Assembly: GCA_023416995.1 (NCBI GenBank) | Contig: JAEZGI010000083.1 | Location: 1 to 64,000, forward strand | Length of the DNA stretch: 64,000 nucleotides | Direction: 5' to 3' | Source of the DNA: Bacteroidota bacterium | GTDB lineage: Bacteria > Bacteroidota > Bacteroidia > Chitinophagales > Chitinophagaceae | Part shown: positions 36,726 through 45,875 of the stretch, one piece after another | Position numbering within the stretch: position 1 is the first letter of the stretch | How the letters are laid out: each line of letters begins with the position of its first letter | Made by a program: the position numbers and the translations under genes | Notes under the pieces: model-generated | Seen by the model: the letters and a program-made list of their open reading frames with translations, nothing else | The model's database searches: none | Told to the model about the DNA's origin: nothing

Positions 36726-36811
36726 CATAAAATTCTTTCCGGGAGGCCCCAATATGCGCATCACCAACCCAGTATAAAAACCGGGTTGGTGATGGCTTCA
36801 TTTAATCAATA

Positions 36812-38530
36812 TTATTGGTATCCCTGGTTTTGAACAAGCTGCGCATTCCTGTCTATTTCAGACTGTGGTATCGGTAACAGGTTCTGGAACTCGAGATAAT
36901 CCCTGTTTTCCCAGACAGGATAGTTATACTGGAGCGTTCCGTTACCTAAACGCGTGATCTGTGCTTTATAGATTGGACCCTTGAAGAAGGTGCTTCCCAA
37001 CTTCCAACGTCGCACATCAAAAAACCTGTGTTCTTCAAATGCAAGTTCAACACGTCTTTCATTCTGGATCTTAGTACGCATAGTACCTTGTGGTAAAGCA
37101 CCAATTGCCGGCTGACCCGATCTTGCACGCACCTGGTTAAGCGCTTCCTGTACACTCATATCGGGACCAACTGCCTCATTCTGAGCTTCGGCATAGTTCA
37201 GCAACACTTCGGCGTAACGGATAAAGATCCAATCGTTATCCGCATCACCTGCAGCACCATATTTTGTGGTATCGACCATCTTCAGTAAACCATAGCCGGT
37301 TTTTGAACTATCCAACCTGTTTGCATTGTTGGTATTACCGCCTCTGAATGTTTCGATTATAATTCCACTCTTATACCTTGAACCCTGGTGCAGTATTGAT
37401 TTGTCAAGTCGGCTATCACGGTTGGTATATGGATCCTGCGGATCGTAACCTGAACCGGTTTCGGTGATGGCCATACCATTTTTCATCTCATACGCGTCAA
37501 CAAGATTTTGAGTTGGAGAGAATCCGCCCCATGCACCATCATTAACACCAGGCACACTCATGTACCATTTGTTTCTTGCACCATCACTTGGATTAATACT
37601 TGGATTCTGAAACTTTCTTGCAAAAATCACTTCACGATTACCCAGCTTGTCGATAAACAACTTATAGTAATCAGGATAAAGACTGTATTCACCTGAACCC
37701 GGAGCCGGACCGAATGCCATCACCGCTTTTGCAGCAGCGGCTGCATCGGCCCATAGTGATTGGTTATTGCCGGTATTATGTAAAGGACTCGCTTTGTACA
37801 AAAGTATTCTGGACTTCAGCGCCAAAGCAGCAACCTTTGTTGCACGACCCAGATCTTCCGGTGCACTTGCCACAGGCAAAGAAACTGCTGCCTCATCACA
37901 ATCCTTCACAATCTGCGCTACAACTTCGTCAAATGAATTTCTTGGAATGATCGCTTCTTCCGGCGTTCCTGCACTCAGCATTAAAGGCACACCGCCAAAA
38001 CATTTTGCCAGTTCCTGGTATGCAAACGCACGAAGAAACTGCGCCTCCGCTTTCATACGCGCTTTAAGTGCGGCATCACCAGGCACCGCGTCGATCTTCT
38101 CCATAAACATATTTGCCTTCCTGATCACAGCATAATTCTGAACCCATATATCATCTACATAAGCCCAGGTTGTTGGCAACACGCCCTGGTTCAGACCATG
38201 AGTTGAAGATGCCAGGTTATTTCCTTCAGCATCATCCGTTGCCATTGCAAGCGCACTCATACCTCTTGACCAGCCCGCATCACCGGGGTTCTGATCGCGA
38301 CGCGCAAAGCCGTTTGGCATTGTTCCATATATGTTGGTCAAAAACCTGTTAGCAAATTGCAGGTCTTCGAAAACCGTTACATCAGATAAAGCATTAGACG
38401 GATAAATATCAAGCAGATCCTTTTTGCAGGATGCTGCAAAAGTCACCAGACAAAAGATCCCGGTTACCCATCTTAATTTCCCTGCTATCATACCAGCGTT
38501 TTTTATTTTATTAACTATAGTCATGTTCAT
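36812..38530 (-). CDS. SusD/RagB-family nutrient-binding lipoprotein
   Basis: The 572-residue product has a long lipoprotein signal (WVTGIFCLVTFAASC, Cys 35) and typical SusD features: the N-terminal SusD-like part with LQFANRFLTNIYG, the helix AQFLRAFAYQELAKCFGGVPL, the RYAEVLLNYAEAQNEA helix, and the terminus PIPQSEIDRNAQLVQNQGYQ. It starts 10 bases after the SusC stop and is certainly cotranscribed. It is the surface lid of the glucan-type transporter. Extra length over the usual 500 residues comes from internal loops that may shape substrate binding. Confidence 0.95.
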   Translation of the reverse strand: MNMTIVNKIKNAGMIAGKLRWVTGIFCLVTFAASCKKDLLDIYPSNALSDVTVFEDLQFANRFLTNIYGTMPNGFARRDQNPGDAGWSRGMSALAMATDDAEGNNLASSTHGLNQGVLPTTWAYVDDIWVQNYAVIRKANMFMEKIDAVPGDAALKARMKAEAQFLRAFAYQELAKCFGGVPLMLSAGTPEEAIIPRNSFDEVVAQIVKDCDEAAVSLPVASAPEDLGRATKVAALALKSRILLYKASPLHNTGNNQSLWADAAAAAKAVMAFGPAPGSGEYSLYPDYYKLFIDKLGNREVIFARKFQNPSINPSDGARNKWYMSVPGVNDGAWGGFSPTQNLVDAYEMKNGMAITETGSGYDPQDPYTNRDSRLDKSILHQGSRYKSGIIIETFRGGNTNNANRLDSSKTGYGLLKMVDTTKYGAAGDADNDWIFIRYAEVLLNYAEAQNEAVGPDMSVQEALNQVRARSGQPAIGALPQGTMRTKIQNERRVELAFEEHRFFDVRRWKLGSTFFKGPIYKAQITRLGNGTLQYNYPVWENRDYLEFQNLLPIPQSEIDRNAQLVQNQGYQ

Positions 38531-38540
38531 TTACCCCCTT

Positions 38541-41500
38541 TTAAAATTGAAGGTTAAGTCCAAAATTGTATACCGCCATTACAGGGTAATACCAACCATT
38601 ACCATCACTGTTTTCAGGATCAACATTATGCAGCCTGGTAAAGGTTACCAGGTTTTGGCCGGTAGCAAAAATCCGCAATTGTGTGGCACCGATCTTCTGC
38701 AGAATAGCAGGATTAAATGAGTATGCAATCTCTATGTTTTTCAAACGCAGATAAGACGCGTCTTCGATCCAGAAACTGTTACCACCATTGCCATAAGCAG
38801 GTCCACCAGGAATCTGGTAATTGTTAGTTGTAGCAGTAGCATTTGTACTCAATCTTGGATATTTACCATTAGGATTTGAAGGAGTCCAGCGATCGAGCCA
38901 TTCTTCAGTTACACGTCCACCATTAAAGAATGCAAAGCCTGCGTTATTCGTGAGCTGTTGGTTAACACCGGTCGCACCCTGGAACAGGAAGCTGAATTCA
39001 AAACGTTTGAAGGTAATACCACCAGAGAAGCCATAAACTACACGCGGAATATTTCCATAGCTAAGAAACTGCCTGTCATCATTATCAATCACACCATCAT
39101 TATTGATGTCTTCATACATAATGTCACCCAGACCAACCGGAAAAGCAGTTGTCTTATTATAGTTCTTAAATGTGGCAGAATCTTTAATAATGCCAATCGC
39201 TTTGTAACCATAATAAGAACCGATAGGATTGCCCGCTACTTTGAAAGCATCCGGTACGTTTTCGGCCTGTGCCGCATAAATGATCTTATTGGCGGTGTAT
39301 GTAAAGTTAGCTCTTGCGAAATAAGAGAGATCCTGTGAAATTCTTTTATCGTGAGTCAACGTCAACTCAATACCACGGTTCTGTACCTTACCGATATTTT
39401 CGGCAGGCAGCGGACCACCATAGTTAGATGGAATCTGTGCAGATCTTGTCGCCAGGATTCCGTCACGGTCCTCCATAAAATAATCGGCTTCAAAACCAAT
39501 CAATCCGCCCATAAACCTTGCTTCGATTCCAATATCAGTTTTAGTAGATGTTTCCCACTCAACCAATGGGTTGTATGCATTAGGATTCAAACCAGGGAAG
39601 ATCGCTCCGCCAAATGCGTAGTTATTGGCAACAGTATTATAACTGGTCAGGTAATAAAAACGTGATCCAGGTAATTGGTCATTACCCAGCTTACCCCATG
39701 ATCCCTTGAGCTTCAAATAATCAAGATAACGCTCAGTACCTGCCATGAAATTTTCGCTACTCATCACCCATCCCGCAGAAAATGCCGGGAAGTAACCAGT
39801 TCTCACATTGGGTGCAAAATTTTCAGACTGGTCACGACGTAAACTGGCCTGGAACAAATACTTATTATCAAAATCATAATTGATACGGGCAGCGGCACTT
39901 CTAAGAGCAAACCTGTCTTTCGTGCCACCAATCGTTTCTGTAATAACACCGGCGGAGTTGGTTGCGGGACCCTGGCTCAATACATCAAACAGAGAAAACT
40001 CGTACCCTGATCTTGAAGCATCAAACTGATTCTGCGGACGCTCCTGCTGCAGCAACAACACAAGTGCAGAAACACCATGTTTTCCAAAACGGTTTGAATA
40101 GTTCAACTGACCCTGCAATTCGGTCTGAGTGTTCTGGAAGAATCCTTCACCGAGACTTGAGTTCTGGTATGCTGAACGATCATACGCATTCGTTGATGGG
40201 TTCAATGTATACAGATAAACGTTTTGCGTCCAGCGTTTACCATAGTTCATTCTTTTGTCGAAAGCAAGTACACCTTTAAGAGACAACCCTTTCACACCCG
40301 GTATCTGCTGTTCAATCTGTAGATTCGTGAGGATCGTGTTGTTTTCGGTATTGTCATAACCCGCCGCAGGATCAACGGCACGCAATGTATTCACATATGA
40401 ACCTACCTGCGCATAACCAACACCGGGATATTCTGCCACAATAGTTGGCGGATTGCGTAAAGTATGTTCAAAGATCTGCGAGATACCTGTTGTGGGTGCC
40501 GTTCTTTTTTCAAGTCTTCCTGCAAGATCAATAGTAACCTTGGTAGTCTTTGTAACCTGCAGATCAAGATTTGTGCGGAGATTATATCTCTTATAATTAA
40601 GAGAGCTGTACAAACCGTCCTGGTCAAAATACCCTATTGAAGCAAAATATTTCACACGATCACTACCACCGCTGAATGACAGGTTATGTTGCATTTGAGG
40701 TGCAGTTCCGCCAAGTACAAGCTTCTGCCAGTTTGTATTTGGATATTGAATCGGATCAGATCCGTCTCTGAACTTTTGAATGTCCTCATTCGTAAAAGCC
40801 AGTGGAAGACCATCGTTTAGCAATGCTTCGTTCAGCAAAGTGGCATATTCATACGAACCCAGGTTATTATTGAACTTAGTAACCTGCTGAAATCCGTAGT
40901 TGAATGAATAGTTAGCAGTTATCTTACCTGACTTACCTCTTTTTGTAGTCACGAGTACAACACCATTCGCACCCCGCACACCAAAGATAGCAGCTGAAGA
41001 TGCATCCTTTAATATGCTTACCGATTCAACCTCATTGGCATCCAGTTGTGAGAAATCACGGAAAGTTCGGACAATTCCATCCACAACAAACAACGGTTCA
41101 GTACCACCGCTAAATGTAGATAACCCGCGAATGAAGATGTTGGCGTTATCTCTTCCAGGTTCACCTGAACCTTGTTTGGTTACGATGCCTGGAACGCGGC
41201 CAATCATGGCATTACTTAAATCGGCAACCGGTGCCTGCGTCAGCGCCTTGTTGTTAACAGTGGCAATTGATCCGGTCAGGTTGTTTCTCCTTTGCTGACC
41301 ATAACCTACTACCACTACATCATCCAGGGTGCCGCTGGCATTTTCAGATAATTCAAAGTCCATCACGCCGCTGGCGGTGACTGGTCTTTCTAAAGTAGCT
41401 AACCCGATATAGGAAACAACAAGCGTAGAACCCTGGGGCACATTGATTGTGTAGCTTCCATTTTCATCGGTAGCTGTCGCAGTGCCGGTTCCTTTAATAC

Positions 41501-41639
41501 TAACAGAAGCTCCTGCCAGCCCTTCCCCGGTTTTTTTACTTGTAACCGTTCCGGTCACCTGCAGGGTTTGCCCCTGGAGAACTGCAGCCGAGCAAATCGT
41601 TATGAACATGCTCAACAACAAACGGATCTTAAATTTCAT
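38541..41639 (-). CDS. SusC/RagA-family TonB-linked outer-membrane transporter
   Basis: This 1032-residue transporter has a signal peptide (LLLSMFITICSAAVLQGQ), a CarboxypepD_reg-like domain at about 25-95 (TGTVTSKKTGEGLAGASVSI), a TonB-box region DVVVVGYGQQRRNNLTGSI, a plug domain (LFVVDGIVRTF, ILKDASSAAIFGVRGANGV) and a beta-barrel ending VYNFGLNLQF. It is followed after 10 bases by its SusD partner and preceded after 43 bases by a PKD lipoprotein gene. The locus also contains GH16 and GH2-like enzymes, so it probably imports beta-glucan oligosaccharides such as laminari-oligosaccharides. Confidence 0.95.
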   Translation of the reverse strand: MKFKIRLLLSMFITICSAAVLQGQTLQVTGTVTSKKTGEGLAGASVSIKGTGTATATDENGSYTINVPQGSTLVVSYIGLATLERPVTASGVMDFELSENASGTLDDVVVVGYGQQRRNNLTGSIATVNNKALTQAPVADLSNAMIGRVPGIVTKQGSGEPGRDNANIFIRGLSTFSGGTEPLFVVDGIVRTFRDFSQLDANEVESVSILKDASSAAIFGVRGANGVVLVTTKRGKSGKITANYSFNYGFQQVTKFNNNLGSYEYATLLNEALLNDGLPLAFTNEDIQKFRDGSDPIQYPNTNWQKLVLGGTAPQMQHNLSFSGGSDRVKYFASIGYFDQDGLYSSLNYKRYNLRTNLDLQVTKTTKVTIDLAGRLEKRTAPTTGISQIFEHTLRNPPTIVAEYPGVGYAQVGSYVNTLRAVDPAAGYDNTENNTILTNLQIEQQIPGVKGLSLKGVLAFDKRMNYGKRWTQNVYLYTLNPSTNAYDRSAYQNSSLGEGFFQNTQTELQGQLNYSNRFGKHGVSALVLLLQQERPQNQFDASRSGYEFSLFDVLSQGPATNSAGVITETIGGTKDRFALRSAAARINYDFDNKYLFQASLRRDQSENFAPNVRTGYFPAFSAGWVMSSENFMAGTERYLDYLKLKGSWGKLGNDQLPGSRFYYLTSYNTVANNYAFGGAIFPGLNPNAYNPLVEWETSTKTDIGIEARFMGGLIGFEADYFMEDRDGILATRSAQIPSNYGGPLPAENIGKVQNRGIELTLTHDKRISQDLSYFARANFTYTANKIIYAAQAENVPDAFKVAGNPIGSYYGYKAIGIIKDSATFKNYNKTTAFPVGLGDIMYEDINNDGVIDNDDRQFLSYGNIPRVVYGFSGGITFKRFEFSFLFQGATGVNQQLTNNAGFAFFNGGRVTEEWLDRWTPSNPNGKYPRLSTNATATTNNYQIPGGPAYGNGGNSFWIEDASYLRLKNIEIAYSFNPAILQKIGATQLRIFATGQNLVTFTRLHNVDPENSDGNGWYYPVMAVYNFGLNLQF

Positions 41640-41682
41640 ATGCAGTCATTAATTTTTAAATACTTGAAAGTGGCTATCTCAG

Positions 41683-42495
41683 TTATAGTGGTACAAATTT
41701 GAACTGGTGAACCGTTTCGCTCGCGGTTCCTGAACGAAGGATCATTTCAGTTGCCGAAATTGATATGATGCGGTACGTATTTGATGAAGGGTCAGTAACC
41801 CCTATAAAGTTTGAAGGTGGGGTGCCGGGAGTAGTAATAGTGGCGATACCCGCTCCGGCAGCTACGCCAGGTTGAAAGGTATAGGTAACATTACTATATG
41901 AGCGGTCGCCGCTACAGGTATAATTGGGAGAAAGGTTACCTGCATTGAAGGTGGAACCGTTTGCCTCGTACGAAAGTTTGAAGTCGGTGGTGAAAGTGTA
42001 CACATCATCTTTCTGGCAATCGGCCAGCGCACCACCTGGAGAGTACTGGCCAGGGTTACCTTCAGTACCTACTATTATCGCATTGGCACCATCGGAATCA
42101 TCCAGTCGCCATTTCGTGCCAGTCAGCAGTTTAAACTCCGGATTATTTATTATATCGTCAACAGTGATGGTGACGGATTGTTCCGCAGTAGTATAACCAC
42201 CATTTCCGAACGCCCGTAACTTAACTGTATAATCGCCTTTTGTCGGGAAATAGGCCGTGTCAATCTCTTTGCCTTTTACAAAAGTTCCGGTTCCTTTGTC
42301 CCACTGAAATCCCCAGGCTCCGGCCGAGGTGCTTTGCAATACATAAGTGTTGGTGCGGCCCGCAACTGGTGTCATCGTAAATGATGCGGTTGCCGGTTCC
42401 CCTAACGCTCCACTTGAATCTGGTGTACAGGCGGTGTAGAGGACACTGCTTAACACAATTGCGGTCAAAGAGAATAATGTGCTGAGTTTTCTCAT
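41683..42495 (-). CDS. PKD-domain lipoprotein, first gene of the glucan locus
   Basis: The 270-residue protein has a lipoprotein signal (LSTLFSLTAIVLSSVLYTAC, Cys 23), one PKD/Ig-like domain at about 35-115 (WGFQWDKGTGTFVKGKEID, then GDYTVKLRAFGNGGYTT) and a C-terminal region of about 145 residues reminiscent of lipocalin-like lipoproteins (LLTGTKWRLDDSDGAN, DVYTFTTDFKLSYEANG, YRIISISATEMILRSG). PKD lipoproteins in such loci often bind glycan at the surface. Here the gene lies before susC rather than after susD, which is less common. It is the most upstream gene of the minus-strand operon; its promoter must lie in 42496-42861. Confidence 0.85.
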   Translation of the reverse strand: MRKLSTLFSLTAIVLSSVLYTACTPDSSGALGEPATASFTMTPVAGRTNTYVLQSTSAGAWGFQWDKGTGTFVKGKEIDTAYFPTKGDYTVKLRAFGNGGYTTAEQSVTITVDDIINNPEFKLLTGTKWRLDDSDGANAIIVGTEGNPGQYSPGGALADCQKDDVYTFTTDFKLSYEANGSTFNAGNLSPNYTCSGDRSYSNVTYTFQPGVAAGAGIATITTPGTPPSNFIGVTDPSSNTYRIISISATEMILRSGTASETVHQFKFVPL

Positions 42496-42861
42496 GGCAT
42501 TAATTAGTGTTCGGTTTGAAGTGAATAATCTGTCGAAGTGTCAGTGAAACCGGGAGGAATGCAGGCAGGGATGAATTGCCTTTCGATAATAAGGCAAAGA
42601 AGAATGGCGCTGACCAGGGAAAAGGGGCGGTGGTTCTTTTCATATGCAAACTTTCAATCCGGAGTGGCCGCAATCACGGGCCCGCTTCGAATGATAAAAG
42701 TAGATGGAATTACATCCGGAGAAAAGTTTTCTACTACATCTGTACTACATCCTTAAGAAAAAAGCCGAATTTAGTGCGGGATGTACTACATCTCTACTAC
42801 ATCAAATCAAATTCCCCGCTGGGAAAACCACGGTGTAGCCGCATCCCCCTAAATAAGCCTT
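42496..42861. other. Divergent regulatory region between the glucan locus and its regulator
   Basis: This 366-base gap separates the minus-strand operon from the plus-strand regulator gene and must contain both promoters. The clearest structure is a set of four TACTACATC direct repeats at 42732-42803 (listed separately). I find no TAnnTTTG element in either direction. Two ORFs crossing the gap (near 42538-42959) have no recognisable features and overlap the regulator start, so I do not call them. Confidence 0.6.
42732..42803 (+). promoter_or_regulatory. Four phased TACTACATC direct repeats (regulator binding site candidate)
   Basis: Exact copies of TACTACATC begin at 42732, 42743, 42784 and 42795. 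Within each pair the copies are 11 bases apart, and the pairs are 52 bases apart (about five helical turns), so all four face roughly the same side of the DNA. They lie 59-130 bases before the regulator start and about 240-310 bases before the PKD lipoprotein start. This is the pattern of a cooperative activator site. Confidence 0.7.
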
Positions 42862-45795
42862 ATGTTTTGCCGACGACTGCTTTTCCCACTTTTTTTGCTG
42901 CTGACGTACTCAGTTTTTGCTCAGAATTATATTGGTCTGCGCCAGATCCGCAACTTTGAAAAACAGGAATACAACGGCGGCTCACAAAACTGGAATATCC
43001 GCCAGGATCAAAACGGAATTTTGTATTTCGCTAATAATGAAGGACTTCTGACTTTTGATGGCGTTTACTGGGGATTATTCCCCCTTCCAAACAAAACCAT
43101 TGTGCGATCGCTCGAGATTGCCCGCGATAAACGCATTTATGTAGGTGGACAGGATGAAATTGGATATTTCACACCAGGCAAATCTGGCAAACTGTCATTC
43201 GAGTCCCTTAAAGATCTTATTCCAAAAGCTGATCAACAGTTTGCAGATATCTGGGATATTGCCGCTTTCGGCGATGACATCTTTTTCCGTTCAACCCAAA
43301 AGATCTTCCAGTATTCCAAAGGTAAGATCATTGTTCATCGTCCTCACAGTAGTTGGCTTTTCCTGGGCATCTTGAACGGCCGGTTGGTGGCCCAGGACGA
43401 AAGAACGGGTGTACTTGTTTTCCGTGACGATAGCTGGAGCGCATATATTAATCCGTCAGCTATGCCGCCCAACTCATATTTCAGGATGGTGGCAGATTAT
43501 GGCCGTGACACTGCACTTGCCATTACCAACGACGGCATTGTACTGGTGAGCGGTCAGAAGGTTACTCCTTTCGTTATTTCCGGTCCCAATATCGATCCGG
43601 GGATACTGATTTCAAGTTTATTGCGGGTTGACGACAAACATTATGTACTTGGCACTTACTCGAAAGGCTTTTACCTTATTAATAAGGCAGGAGTGGTCGT
43701 TGAAACGTTCACCCGCAAAGATGGTCTCCAAAACAGCAATGTCCGAAGTGTATTTAAAGACCGGAACAACAACATCTGGCTCGGTCTTGATTCAGGAATC
43801 GATTTTATTGCCTTCGACAATGCCATCAAACATATCAACCCCTCTATAATGAATGGTGGGGCGGGCTACCATGTGATAGCATACCAGGATGCTTTGTATT
43901 TCGCCATGTCGAATGGTATTTTCCGGCTCCCTCTGCCAGCCATAAAGGATTTAAGTTATGCACCGGACCGCTTCCAATTATTATCCGAGGGTCAAACCTG
44001 GGGCCTTTCAGTAGTAAATAACATGTTGTTTGCGGGGCGGCACGATGGTTTTTTCAAAGTCAACCGGGAGAGCGTGGTACCTATTAATAAAAACACCGGC
44101 TTCTGGACCTTCAGTTTGGTTTCCAAAGATCCTTCGTCGCTGATAGTTGCCGGGAATTACCAGGGGCTCGGTTTGTTTGCCCAGGATGGCCATGAGCTCA
44201 CCGGAGTGGGTACCGTGGCCAATTTCAATGAATCTGCGCGTTTTGTGGTAATCGACAACGATAACATCATCTGGGTTTCCCACCCTTATCGCGGTGTTTA
44301 CAAGATCAACCTTGCGGATGACGGTGCTGCTACGGTACGTTTGTACACAAATGACAAAGGCTTGCCATCCGCTTTGAACAACCATGTTTACAGGGTGAGA
44401 AACAAAGTTGTGATCGCAACCGAAAAAGGCATATTCGAATATGATAAATCATCCGACCGATTTAAATCATCCGCCTTATTTCACGACATCTTTGGTGAAC
44501 AGGGCGTCCGGTATCTAAAGGATGACGCATTGGGCAACATCTGGTTTGTACAGGAAAAAAACATTGGCGTTATCGACTTTTCCGAGCTGAAGCCGCGCCT
44601 TATATATTTGCCGGAGCTGCAGGGTAAAATATTAAGCGGTTTCGAGAATGTTTACCCGATAGATGAACATAATGTATTTGTTGGTGGCGAAAAAGGATTC
44701 TACCACATTAATTACGATAAATACAAACAAAGTAACCGGCCCCTGAATGTGTATATCCGGAAAATCATGGCATCAGGCAAAAATGATGAACTGGTTTTCG
44801 GAGGTTACGCGCCGAATTTTGCGGCCGGACCAAATCAGGAGAATGATAATATCCCTTCGCTGAGACACGATAACAGCTCTCTCCACATCGAATATGCTTC
44901 ACCGTTGTTTGAGGAAACTGCGAATCTCGAGTATAGTTACCAGTTAGAGGGTTTTGACAACGACTGGTCGGCCTGGTCAAAAAAAACCGAAAAAGATTAC
45001 ACGAGTCTCCCGCCCGGCAGCTACCGGTTTAAGGTTAAGGTCCGAAATAATCTCATGGGTGAATCACCGGCTGCAGCTTATTCGTTTCTAGTGATTCCAC
45101 CCTGGTACCAGGCAACCTGGGCGAGGATCATTTATGCCTTGTTGGGCATCACGATGATGGTGGTGCTGTATCAGAAACATCGCAAAAAACTGCGCGAGGA
45201 AAGAGAAAAACATATCCGGGAACAGAAACAGCTGGCTTACCTGCATCAACTGGAAATGGAAAAATCAGAAAAGGAACTGATGCGGTTAAAAAATGAAAAG
45301 CTGGAAAGCGAGATCGAATATAAAAACTCAGAACTCGCTACCACTGCGATGCATCTTGTACAAAAAGGCGAACTGCTGATAAAGGTGAAAGATGAATTGC
45401 ATCATATAAAAAAATCTGGCGCCGATAAGTCAGATTCCCCCGAAGTGAAAAAACTGTTGAAGATCCTTAATGAAGAAGAAAAACTGAACGAAGAGTGGGA
45501 GCAGTTTTCTGTACACTTCGATAAAGTACACAGCGACCTGTTAGTTACATTAAAAGAGAAATATCCAACGCTTAAGGCACATGAGTTAAAATTGTGTGCA
45601 TACCTCCGAATGAATCTTTCCAGCAAAGAGATTGCGCAATTAATGAGCATTTCAGTGAGAGGTGTGGAGATCAGCCGCTATCGCCTCAGGAAAAAGCTGC
45701 AGATTCCCACAGAAACCAATCTATTCCAGTTCCTTTTTGATTTGCAAAGGAACAATCTTAATGGAGGCGATAACACCAAAAATGTATTATCATAA
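42862..45795 (+). CDS. Membrane-spanning SusR-like regulator: reg_prop propeller, Y_Y_Y, LuxR HTH
   Basis: The 977-residue protein has a signal peptide (LLFPLFLLLTYSVFAQ) and a periplasmic ligand-sensing propeller at about 25-640 with two-component-regulator-propeller repeats (WNIRQDQNGILYFANNEGL, DRNNNIWLGLDSGIDF). A Y_Y_Y domain at about 688-750 (LEYSYQLEGFDNDWSAW) is followed by one membrane helix near 755-772, a long coiled coil to about 860 and a LuxR-type helix-turn-helix at about 903-965 (LKAHELKLCAYLRMNLSSKEI, ISVRGVEISRYRLRKKL). There is no histidine kinase or receiver, so it signals as a one-component regulator, as proposed for SusR-type proteins. Divergent placement next to the glucan locus makes it the likely activator. 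Confidence 0.92.
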   Translation: MFCRRLLFPLFLLLTYSVFAQNYIGLRQIRNFEKQEYNGGSQNWNIRQDQNGILYFANNEGLLTFDGVYWGLFPLPNKTIVRSLEIARDKRIYVGGQDEIGYFTPGKSGKLSFESLKDLIPKADQQFADIWDIAAFGDDIFFRSTQKIFQYSKGKIIVHRPHSSWLFLGILNGRLVAQDERTGVLVFRDDSWSAYINPSAMPPNSYFRMVADYGRDTALAITNDGIVLVSGQKVTPFVISGPNIDPGILISSLLRVDDKHYVLGTYSKGFYLINKAGVVVETFTRKDGLQNSNVRSVFKDRNNNIWLGLDSGIDFIAFDNAIKHINPSIMNGGAGYHVIAYQDALYFAMSNGIFRLPLPAIKDLSYAPDRFQLLSEGQTWGLSVVNNMLFAGRHDGFFKVNRESVVPINKNTGFWTFSLVSKDPSSLIVAGNYQGLGLFAQDGHELTGVGTVANFNESARFVVIDNDNIIWVSHPYRGVYKINLADDGAATVRLYTNDKGLPSALNNHVYRVRNKVVIATEKGIFEYDKSSDRFKSSALFHDIFGEQGVRYLKDDALGNIWFVQEKNIGVIDFSELKPRLIYLPELQGKILSGFENVYPIDEHNVFVGGEKGFYHINYDKYKQSNRPLNVYIRKIMASGKNDELVFGGYAPNFAAGPNQENDNIPSLRHDNSSLHIEYASPLFEETANLEYSYQLEGFDNDWSAWSKKTEKDYTSLPPGSYRFKVKVRNNLMGESPAAAYSFLVIPPWYQATWARIIYALLGITMMVVLYQKHRKKLREEREKHIREQKQLAYLHQLEMEKSEKELMRLKNEKLESEIEYKNSELATTAMHLVQKGELLIKVKDELHHIKKSGADKSDSPEVKKLLKILNEEEKLNEEWEQFSVHFDKVHSDLLVTLKEKYPTLKAHELKLCAYLRMNLSSKEIAQLMSISVRGVEISRYRLRKKLQIPTETNLFQFLFDLQRNNLNGGDNTKNVLS

Positions 45796-45875
45796 AAATT
45801 ATATGCAGTGTTCACAGGCGCTTCGGATTCGTTGAATTAATTTCAACAGAATTTCCTTACTTAATACTGCAATAA

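Noticed and set aside
42732..42803. CRISPR array reading of the TACTACATC repeats
   Set aside because: Repeats are only nine bases, spacers are 2 or 32 bases, and no cas genes are in the window.
42538..42959. Plus-strand ORFs filling the divergent gap before the regulator
   Set aside because: They run through the TACTACATC repeats and into the signal-peptide region of the regulator in another frame, and their products resemble nothing known.
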